Shown here: piece by piece, positions 57,901 through 64,000 of the stretch
Position numbering within the stretch: position 1 is the first letter of the stretch
Layout: each line of letters begins with the position of its first letter
Source of the DNA: Antedon mediterranea
Lineage: Eukaryota > Echinodermata > Crinoidea > Comatulida > Antedonidae
Assembly: GCF_964355755.1 (NCBI RefSeq)
Contig: NC_092671.1
Span: 33,437,304 to 33,501,303, forward strand
Direction of reading: 5' to 3'
Length of the DNA: 64,000 bases
Notes under the pieces: generated by a model
The model's database searches: none
Told to the model about the DNA's origin: nothing
Seen by the model: the letters and a program-made list of their open reading frames with translations, nothing else
Program-made: the position numbers and the translations under genes

Positions 57901-60900
57901 TTTGACTTTCCTTCTCAGTGTTTGTTTTGTTGTACGAATGTGCTTCAAAAAAACAATTGTCTCTGTCTAGATGTTTGTAATGTAGTAACCTTTGAATATC
58001 AGGAAAGTGTATTAAATGCGTGTAAAAAGAGATCTGATGAATGGGGTAATAATGTTAGGGGTAGAATTGAATGTGTTCATGATTTGCCAGCTGCTAAGGC
58101 CAAGTACCACAAGACATGTGATACTAATTTTAGAACCTCTCGTAAAATGCCATTAAAATTTGATAGTGGTAATAGAGAGAGAGCGGATTTCCGTGGCAGA
58201 TACTACACGAGAACAAGCGTTGAGGTCTATTGTAACCAATTTAATAGAAGAAGAAGAGGAATTAGTAACATTGTACGATCTCCAATCAAGAATGACAAAG
58301 ATGGGAATTGAACCATACAGTATTTCGTATATGAAGAAGATGGTCCAAGAAGAATTTGCCGATTGCTTGATGATAAGCAATATTAAGTGTAAGAATGTCA
58401 TTACCGTTATACAGAGTGTTTCTCGAATTCTTGATAAATTCTATAAAGAGAAAATCAATGATGAAGACAAAAAGGAAAGCATATTATTAACGGCAGCTGC
58501 ACTAATCAAGTGTGACATCAAGTCAATAGTTGAAAACCATAAAGTCTATCCAGAAATTGTAGGAATTGGTGACGTCAACAAAAATCTGCAGTATCTACCA
58601 GAGTCACTAAGAATGTTCCTTAATGAAACCTTTGGAAAAAACAAAATGGAAAACAACTTAAAGGTTTCAGCTATTGGCCAATGCATCATGCAGCAAGTTA
58701 GACCAAGAGGTATAATTGCTCCAATGCAGTTTGCTTTGGCGATGCATGTCCATTGGAAATATGGATCCAGCGATCTTGTAGATGACTTGAGTTGCAGAGG
58801 ATTTTGTATGTCATATGACGAAGTTAAGATGTTTAAAGCGTGCGCCTCATACCAAAACAAAGACCAGTTAGAATGTATAGGTGATCGATTTTGCCACTTT
58901 ATTGCCGATAATGTTGACCACAACTTACTTACAATAAACGGTAAGGAATCTTACCATGGGATGGGCATTATGGCTTCTATCACTCCACCTCTGCCATTTA
59001 ATCGATGTGTGGTAAGGAATTCTCAATTTATGAAGGTTAAACCAAAAAGCGTTGATATTGTGAAATATAGAAGACTGGGGAAGATTGGTGAACAGTTAAT
59101 ATACAAAACATTACAAACGATAGACACTGACGACGAAAGAAAGAATCTTGACATACTTTGGAAAGTAGCATATCCAATTAAAGTTAATAGACCAGGATGG
59201 TCAGGCTATATGGAACTTGCAACAACACCACGTGAAAATCCAGGCAAAGCATCATTCCATTTTTTACCTATGGTGGATTTGGATCCAACAAACATGTCAT
59301 GTGTTTATACGACATTAACATATGTAAATGATCTATGCACCAAGAACAAAATTACTCCTGTGGTTACTTTTGATCAGCCATTGTGGCTAAAGGCTAGACA
59401 CATCATTAGTAAGGAAGACTGCCTTGGAAACATCTTTCTTATACTTGGCCCTTTCCATACTGCAATGAGTTTTCTCGGTAGTATTGGAAATTGCATGAAA
59501 GGAAGTGGTTTACGCGCTCTTCTTGAGATTGCATATGGTGTCAACACAGTCAGTCACATGTTAGCAGGAAAAGCTTATGAAAGGGCTATACGTGGCCATT
59601 TACTGGTAGATGCTGCCTTGAACGCATGTGTGCTGAAAAAGGCTGAAGAAGATGAGAGTACCCATATTGCTGTTCATAAAGTTCTTCAACTTTATGATGA
59701 AGTAATTGAGTGTTCTGAATCTGTATTGGATGTTAATGATCCTGATCTAATGATAGTTATTGATAACATCAAGAACATCAAGCAGAAAATACAGAAGATG
59801 CCTACTGGAAAACTCTGGATACAGTATATGGAGATGGTGGACATCATCAGGTCAGCAATTAGAGCAAGTCGAACTAGCCAACCAATGATATATTTTAAAG
59901 CACTACAGGACATGATACCATTCTTTGCTGCATCCGGGCATAACAACTATGCAAAATCGTCACACTTATTCTTGCAAGATATCGCGGAACTTAAACACTC
60001 AAATCATCAATTATACAATCGACTTGTTGAAAATGGCAATTTCTTTATAAGGCGGTCAGATAAATACTGGGCTGGTTTGGCGTCCGACCTCATCATTGAG
60101 CAAGTGCTTATGAAATCCATAAAATCAGCAGGAGGTCTCACTCATGGACGAGGGATGGATGAAAGTCAGCGTACCCGATGGTTACAATCTATGCCAATAT
60201 TCGCACAGATATCACTTGAGATAAACAATTCTCAAAGAACCAGCACCAACAAAGATCTTGGAATGTCCAGAAGGAAACAAGATACAGAGGATACAAATAA
60301 GATCCATGAATACTTGCAAGATTACAGCCCGTTTGACGAAAACGAATATCTTTATAACATTGTTACAGGTATAACAGCACCACAGTCAAATGCTCATCAT
60401 GCCAAAGACATCGGTAATGTAATTCTCAAGAAGATGGTTGGTAACGCTTCATCAACGTTTGTTTTCAGAAAGAAGGACCAGATAAAGACCATGGGCCAAA
60501 AGATTGTTGCTGACGGCATTGAAATAGAAGTTGATCCTCAGGCTTTATTCCAGCGTTTACTTGTAATAGCTAACAATACAAACATAAACATAGAAGAACT
60601 CATGTGTCATGAGCTGTCTGTGTATCCACCTTCTTTATTCACCAGTAGTGGCATTCCACGGAATGCTGATAAGCCGCAATTGTTAGATGCAATCTCCAAG
60701 TACCAATCTTCAGCTAAAGACGTAATAGCGGATGATGCAGAATGTACAGTGTTTGATGGCGGATCATTAATTAGGCGTATACAATGGGAAAAGGGAGAAA
60801 CATATGGCGAGATTGCATTAAAATATGTCAACAAAGTTAAGAAGTACCCTTACTCAATTGTTGTGTTTGACGGATATGAGAACGAAGTTTCCACAAAAGA

Positions 60901-63900
60901 ATCAACTCATAAGAAACGGTCAAAAGGTATTACTATATCACCAGATGTTCAAGTAAAACCACACCATCACTTCAAGTTAGAAAAGCAGTCCTTTTTGGCC
61001 AACAAAAAAAACAAGCAAGCCTTCATTAATCTACTTTCAGAAACACTGAACAACTCTAATATTCTTTCAAAACACGCAAAAGGTGATGCTGATCTGTTGA
61101 TTGTTAAAGAAGCAGTAAAAATGGCAATGACACATGTCACGCATGTCATCGCTGAGGACACAGATATACTTGTACTCCTCTGTTGTCACATGAAGGCTAA
61201 CAGCAAAGCAATACATATGATCTCAGAAAAGCACAACAATAAGCATCCGAATTGGAACATTTCAGAACTGTCAGCCACACTTGGCAAAGATATGTGCAGA
61301 TGCCTACCGTTCCTGCATGCCCTATGCGGATGTGACACAACATCAAGTCTTTACTCAATTGGCAAGGGAGTGGTACTAAAGAAGAAATCCATTTGTGATT
61401 ATGCTGTGCCTTTCATTTCAAAATCATCTACACATGCAGAAATACAGGAGGCGGGTGAAAAGGCTATTATATTCATGTACGCCAGTGACAAATACAGTCA
61501 ATCACTAGATGAACTTCGGATCAGAAAATTTAAATCCAAAGTTGTTAAGAGTCTCAAAGGTATTGATGTAAAAAAACTTCCTCCAACAAGCAATGCTGCA
61601 AAATACCACTCATATCGTGTTTATTATCAGACACAAATCTGGTTAGATAATAATCATCTAAATCCAACAGACTGGGGATGGAAGATAGTGAAGGGTCAAC
61701 TATTACCAAAAATGATGGATCAGAAACCAGCACCTGAAACTTTAATGTCCATTATTAGGTGTAGGTGTAAAGGATTTTGCGACACACAGCGATGCTCTTG
61801 CAAGAAGAATGGTTTATTCTGTACGGATTTCTGTGAGGAATGTCAGGATGGAAACTGCATCAATGTTGAGATTTTTTATGAGGATGAGTCTCGAATGTAG
61901 ATTACCTGTTCCATTTTTAAATCTATATAATCATAATCATATTGATGGCAGATAATTATTAAATATCATCTGTTCATATATCGTTTTTAATCTATATACA
62001 GTAATCATAATCCATCATACTGATGGCAGATAATTATACAAATCTTATCTGTTCATATATCGTTTTTTTAATCTATATAATCATAGTCCATCATATTGAT
62101 GGCAGGTAATTATCAAATATCTTATCTGTTTATATATCATTTTTTAATCTATATACAGTAATCATAATCCATCATATTGATGGCAGATAATTATACAAAA
62201 TCTTATCTGTTCATGTATAGTTTTTTTAATCTATATAATCATAATCCATCATATTGATGGCAGGTAATTATCAAATATCTTATCTGTTTATATATCATTT
62301 TTTAATCTATATACAGTAATCATAATCCATCATATTGATGGCAGATAATTATACAAAATCTTATCTGTTCATGTATAGTTTTTTTAATCTATATAATCAT
62401 AATCCATCATATTGATGGCAGGTAATTATCAAATATCTTATCTGTTTAGATATCATTTTTTAATCTATATACAGTAATCATAATCCATCATATTGATGGC
62501 AGATAATTTTAAACTATAGAGGGCCAAATCACATGACCTAATGTAGGATGTATATAGATAGAAAGGTGATACTGGGTTCAAATCTTGTGCAAATATAGTT
62601 CAAAGGTCAATAACCGTACTATCGGTCATTCTTGTGCAAAATGTTTCTTTAGACTAGATAGAAACTTACATGGTCTGTACAATTTGAAACAAAAAATAAT
62701 TTCATAAGACCAATATTTTCAAAGTTATGGAATTTTATTTAATTAAAAGTTCAAAGGTCAACAGCTGTAGAATCGACCATTTTGTGTAAAAACATGTCAT
62801 TATAATAAATATGAAATAATAGCTTCTGAACAATTTGAGCCCTATTTTGTGTCTTTGCGATTAGTGGTTAAGGAGATATGATAAATCCAGGTCAAAGGTC
62901 AAAATGTCAAAAATAGCACTTCCATTTATTTTTGGACAAAAAGTTTCATTAAAGTAAATATAAAAACATATATTTTAAACATTTTGACACCATAATTAAT
63001 TATCTGTGACTAGCGGTTTTCAAGATATAGTGTAATTATAGAAAATGGCGGCCATTTTGAATTATGCAAATTAGGCTACTTCCCGTTGTCGAAAAACGTC
63101 CTAACGTTGATAAATGTGTTCAGTAGGGTCTAAAGAACACATTTCATCCAAAAAACCTTTTCTTGCAATTTGTGTGAGAAAAGGGTCATTTTTTAGCTAA
63201 ATCCCATGGACTACAAGGCTTTCGATGCAAGTAACCGAAACTTATCAAAAATAGTAAGTCTATTTTTGTTGTGGTTTACCAAATAGAAAAAAAATACTAA
63301 CATTAAAATGTCATATTCAACAAAAATATGTTAACAAATCATTTTTAGGGGGACAATACATCTTTACCATTCGGTCCGAAAAACAGAGCAAAGGTTATGA
63401 CGTCATAACAGTAAACAATGGTCGATCAAAGTTTTTTTTTCAATTTTAGTTGTAAAATTAACTGAAACATTTATGTATAATATTGTATGTGTAGATTGTC
63501 AATTTACTTTCAGTTTTCTAGATTCATTAAAAAGGGCATCCCTAGCCGCCTTTTTAATGGTTTTAATTAGGTGTTTTTAGTTTTTGAAATTTGCGAACCT
63601 AAGACTTGGTCTAGGTAAACGCAGAAACTTTTCAAACACGCCCACAAAGCCCGCGTCTACATGGTCTGCGGACTACGTTACAGTATCTATCTCGCTGGGT
63701 ATTATTATCTTAAAGATGATAATAGAAAGTTTATGTGGAAAATACAACGATTTATGAATTTCTTTAAAGATTTTCCAACAATATTTCACACAAATGTGTT
63801 CCATAAATCTCAACCAACTTTGATGACATTTTAATGTTGTTGTTAATTGTTAAATCTTAAAACGATGATAACAATTACAAGGGAGGATAAAACAAAATGA

Positions 63901-64000
63901 ATGAATGTACAGTAGACTTACAATCTCACTTATATGCAGCACTAAACAACAATTTAAAAGTATATAAACGTGATACACTTACAGTTTTTTCAATGATGTA
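41945..64000 (-). CDS. leucine-rich-repeat GPCR (LGR/RXFP/GRL101-like), 3' part of gene; 5' end beyond window
   Basis: Exons in transcript order: 63983-64000 (partial), 55039-55110, 53471-53542, 51746-51817, 50273-50344, 49735-49809, 49468-49536, 48875-48946, 46875-46946, 46673-46744, 45825-45896, 44299-44373, 43092-43163, 41945-42953. Every LRR exon starts in phase 1 and ends with two bases of a Leu codon before GTRAGT (GTACGT in 46875-46946). Most are 72 bp (24 residues), the exon form known from LGR-type receptors; 49468-49536 is 69 bp and 44299-44373 and 49735-49809 are 75 bp. Typical repeats read [20 protein letters not shown] or [20 protein letters not shown]. The repeat in 49735-49809 is degenerate ([16 protein letters not shown]). 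The ectodomain continues upstream of the window, where the signal peptide and any LDL-A modules would be. Whether it binds a relaxin-like peptide or another ligand cannot be told. Confidence 0.9.
43684..44225. mobile_element. 542-bp Kolobok-like MITE
   Basis: Termini AGATGTATTGTCCCTTG and GGACAATACATCT, flanked by TTAA at 43680-43683 and 44226-44229. Its first 300 bp closely match 55506-55830. It is a compact intact copy, in an intron of the receptor, and has no coding capacity. Confidence 0.8.
44547..45337. mobile_element. second copy of the AACAAGGC...GACTAAAAA element
   Basis: Nearly identical to 32058-32827 and in the same orientation. The differences seen are a few substitutions, (GACA/GACC)n length changes and an 11-bp gap near 44850. 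It ends with the same AGTCGCTTCCACGCGACT hairpin and AAAAA. It lies in a receptor intron. Confidence 0.85.
47725..47812 (+). mobile_element. short relative of the AACAAGGC family
   Basis: It starts AAACAAGGCCATATACATGG and ends CGACCGACATAGTGAGCTAT followed by GACTAAAAAC. It keeps only the two ends of the larger element and a TCACGTGCGCAAATTTGAG block. Confidence 0.55.
48495..48608 (-). mobile_element. short inverted relative of the AACAAGGC family
   Basis: In minus orientation it begins GAAACAAGGCTATATACATG, includes GCGTGCGCAAATTTCAG and ends with GACCGACATAGTGAGCTGG. It is the mirror partner of the copy at 47725-47812; both lie in one receptor intron. Confidence 0.5.
49078..49263. repeat. 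inverted-repeat element related to 4240-4345
   Basis: Arms AAGTTTGCGGTAAACCATAT and ATACGTGGTGTACCGCAAAC surround a centre with GAGTTTCTCGACGTTTCGAT. The left flank GGTTTGCATGGCGAAATCAA also matches the flank of the copy at 4240-4345, so the repeat unit is larger than the arms. Confidence 0.6.
51893..52578. repeat. long imperfect GGTNNT hexanucleotide tract
   Basis: Nearly 700 bp of variants of GGTATTGGTAGTGGTGATGG in an intron of the receptor gene. It is open in several frames on both strands (for example runs of TITTINTI on minus and [10 protein letters not shown] on plus), but these are simple-sequence artefacts with no splice or start context. Confidence 0.95.
56165..56863 (+). repeat. 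left terminal inverted repeat
   Basis: About 700 bp containing three related modules of roughly 140 bp. Each has TTGACCTTTGAMCT, and in two of them CAAATTGT(T/A)CAGA follows. The first module has a perfect DR1-like TGACCTTTGACCT at 56467-56479. The modules are likely binding iterons. Confidence 0.9.
57625..58311 (+). CDS. transposon ORF1: zinc-binding N-terminal part of the nuclease protein (228 codons)
   Basis: Two similar modules are visible. At residues 11-73 [11 protein letters not shown] pairs with [12 protein letters not shown]. At residues ~98-173 [10 protein letters not shown] pairs with [12 protein letters not shown]. Both follow a C-x2-C ... H-x3-C plan and are probably zinc-binding, perhaps DNA-contacting. 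From about residue 180 the sequence becomes low-quality (RRRRG), and the true continuation appears in the ORF2 frame after a GAGAGAGAG tract at 58174-58183. An acceptor-like TTCTATTTAG lies just before the ATG, so an upstream exon is possible. Confidence 0.75.
   Translation: MDPSTFNEDVCVFCKSPIHRDYENTVKLTQVGVDTINRANKERKTSFNVHMQQVVHAKCRRDHCNKKSIEIAKKRKATENCPPPSLRSKRPAFDFPSQCLFCCTNVLQKNNCLCLDVCNVVTFEYQESVLNACKKRSDEWGNNVRGRIECVHDLPAAKAKYHKTCDTNFRTSRKMPLKFDSGNRERADFRGRYYTRTSVEVYCNQFNRRRRGISNIVRSPIKNDKDGN
58160..61900 (+). CDS. transposon ORF2: large protein with PIN/FEN1-XPG-like nuclease core and C-terminal CXC cluster (1246 codons)
   Basis: Residues 1-15 are probably not native; homology-like sequence starts at about [11 protein letters not shown]. 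The N-terminal two thirds is conserved-looking (for example [40 protein letters not shown]) but I cannot assign a domain. The nuclease-like core has acidic residues in FEN order: VFDGGS (D866), VVFDGY (D904) followed by a THKKRSK basic patch, [11 protein letters not shown] (D976/D978), [10 protein letters not shown] (E999, D1000, D1002) and [14 protein letters not shown] (D1059), which mimics the helix-turn-helix glycine motif of FEN1/XPG. Residues ~1200-1234 form [15 protein letters not shown] plus CTDFCEECQ, a CXC-type cluster. Role: probably the transposase or an accessory nuclease. No stop interrupts the frame. Confidence 0.8.
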   Translation: MIVVIERERISVADTTREQALRSIVTNLIEEEEELVTLYDLQSRMTKMGIEPYSISYMKKMVQEEFADCLMISNIKCKNVITVIQSVSRILDKFYKEKINDEDKKESILLTAAALIKCDIKSIVENHKVYPEIVGIGDVNKNLQYLPESLRMFLNETFGKNKMENNLKVSAIGQCIMQQVRPRGIIAPMQFALAMHVHWKYGSSDLVDDLSCRGFCMSYDEVKMFKACASYQNKDQLECIGDRFCHFIADNVDHNLLTINGKESYHGMGIMASITPPLPFNRCVVRNSQFMKVKPKSVDIVKYRRLGKIGEQLIYKTLQTIDTDDERKNLDILWKVAYPIKVNRPGWSGYMELATTPRENPGKASFHFLPMVDLDPTNMSCVYTTLTYVNDLCTKNKITPVVTFDQPLWLKARHIISKEDCLGNIFLILGPFHTAMSFLGSIGNCMKGSGLRALLEIAYGVNTVSHMLAGKAYERAIRGHLLVDAALNACVLKKAEEDESTHIAVHKVLQLYDEVIECSESVLDVNDPDLMIVIDNIKNIKQKIQKMPTGKLWIQYMEMVDIIRSAIRASRTSQPMIYFKALQDMIPFFAASGHNNYAKSSHLFLQDIAELKHSNHQLYNRLVENGNFFIRRSDKYWAGLASDLIIEQVLMKSIKSAGGLTHGRGMDESQRTRWLQSMPIFAQISLEINNSQRTSTNKDLGMSRRKQDTEDTNKIHEYLQDYSPFDENEYLYNIVTGITAPQSNAHHAKDIGNVILKKMVGNASSTFVFRKKDQIKTMGQKIVADGIEIEVDPQALFQRLLVIANNTNINIEELMCHELSVYPPSLFTSSGIPRNADKPQLLDAISKYQSSAKDVIADDAECTVFDGGSLIRRIQWEKGETYGEIALKYVNKVKKYPYSIVVFDGYENEVSTKESTHKKRSKGITISPDVQVKPHHHFKLEKQSFLANKKNKQAFINLLSETLNNSNILSKHAKGDADLLIVKEAVKMAMTHVTHVIAEDTDILVLLCCHMKANSKAIHMISEKHNNKHPNWNISELSATLGKDMCRCLPFLHALCGCDTTSSLYSIGKGVVLKKKSICDYAVPFISKSSTHAEIQEAGEKAIIFMYASDKYSQSLDELRIRKFKSKVVKSLKGIDVKKLPPTSNAAKYHSYRVYYQTQIWLDNNHLNPTDWGWKIVKGQLLPKMMDQKPAPETLMSIIRCRCKGFCDTQRCSCKKNGLFCTDFCEECQDGNCINVEIFYEDESRM
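61915..62510. repeat. tandem repeat downstream of ORF2
   Basis: About ten units of ~60 bp built on TTTAATCTATAT(ACAGT)AATC, CCATCATATTGATGGCAG and TAATTAT...TTATCTGTT. Two alternating forms (with and without ACAGT) give a higher-order period of about 120 bp. Each unit contains the small palindrome CCATCATATTGATGG. It lies between the ORF and the right inverted repeat, inside the transposon. Confidence 0.9.
62511..63213 (-). repeat. right terminal inverted repeat
   Basis: Inverted match to 56165-56863, from TTAAACTATAGAGGGCCAAA to AAATCCCATGGACTA. The extra segment AAAAGGGTCATTTTTTAG near 63180 marks an indel relative to the left arm. The close match suggests recent insertion or arm homogenisation. 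Confidence 0.9.
63364..63982. other. intron sequence before the last LRR exon in the window
   Basis: AT-rich intron of the receptor gene. I see no ORF or repeat family here beyond a short inverted AAAAAGGGC/GCCTTTTTA pair near 63530-63555. Confidence 0.5.

Larger units (their letters stand above)
56165..63213 (+). mobile_element. 7-kb long-TIR DNA transposon encoding a FEN/XPG-like nuclease protein (Academ-like, tentative)
   Basis: Inverted arms 56165-56863 and 62511-63213 match almost throughout; the main difference is a short indel just inside the outer TAGTCCATGGGATTTAG end. The trinucleotide CAA borders both ends (56162-56164 and 63214-63216) and may be the target duplication. The interior holds two overlapping ORFs for one large protein and, after it, a tandem repeat. 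Academ transposons are described, as I recall, with XPG-like nucleases and 3-4 bp duplications, so I place it there with caution. It lies antisense inside a receptor intron. Confidence 0.75.
55506..63363. mobile_element. Kolobok-like element split by a long-TIR transposon
   Basis: The left end AGATGTATTGTCCCTTGAAA is preceded by TTAA (55502-55505). The right end GGGGGACAATACATCT is followed by TTAC, a mutated TTAA. The left 330 bp match 43684-44010. The inner transposon 56165-63213 accounts for most of the length. Without it this would be an element of about 810 bp, and no transposase is present in its own sequence. Confidence 0.75.

Overview
The window is animal nuclear DNA: AT-rich, intron-rich and dominated by nested transposable elements. 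It holds two real host genes, both on the minus strand. The best guess for the source is a deuterostome invertebrate, probably an echinoderm. The clues are tRNA-derived SINEs with a Deu-like core, a leucine-rich-repeat receptor of the type that is expanded in such animals, the TE mix (RTE, CR1/jockey, Tx1/L1-like, Ty3, Helitron, Penelope-like, Kolobok-like) and dense AGGCCT/CCTAGG clusters. No species assignment can be supported.

Layout. (1) 1-2672: 3' flank. (2) 2673-20100, minus: a complete mitochondrial FAD-dependent glycerol-3-phosphate dehydrogenase gene (GPD2). I resolved 15 coding exons giving 723 codons plus stop; one intron is GC-AG. Its 7.5 kb intron 8 is a stack of four TEs. (3) 20101-24047: upstream region without genes, carrying the AGGCCT clusters and a tRNA-like pseudogene. 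(4) 24048-28062: a Ty3-type LTR retrotransposon with an intact 5-bp target duplication, internally deleted, with a MITE inside its 5' LTR. (5) 28063-36636: a Tx1/L1-like LINE tail, then a 6.1 kb Helitron (30451-36533, minus) with exact TC...CTAG ends, broken by stops, frameshifts and an insertion. (6) 36637-41944: AT-rich intergenic DNA with foldback elements, a 31-bp tandem array and a perfect 32-bp palindrome. (7) 41945 to beyond 64000, minus: the 3' part of an LRR-containing GPCR gene related to LGR/RXFP/GRL101 receptors. The whole seven-helix domain lies in one exon, preceded by at least 13 mostly 72-bp LRR exons.

The most unusual element lies in the 8.9 kb intron of that receptor. At 56165-63213, plus strand, there are roughly 700-bp terminal inverted repeats, a putative CAA target duplication, and two overlapping ORFs that look like one protein of about 1,400 residues. 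That protein has two N-terminal C2HC-like modules, a large region I cannot assign, a PIN/FEN1/XPG-like nuclease core near residues 860-1070 of ORF2 and a C-terminal CXC cluster. I tentatively compare it with Academ-type transposons, which are reported to encode XPG-like nucleases. It sits inside a TTAA-flanked Kolobok-like element. A second long-inverted-repeat element, in GPD2 intron 8, has arms built from the same iterated motifs, including DR1-like AGGTCAAAGGTCA sites.
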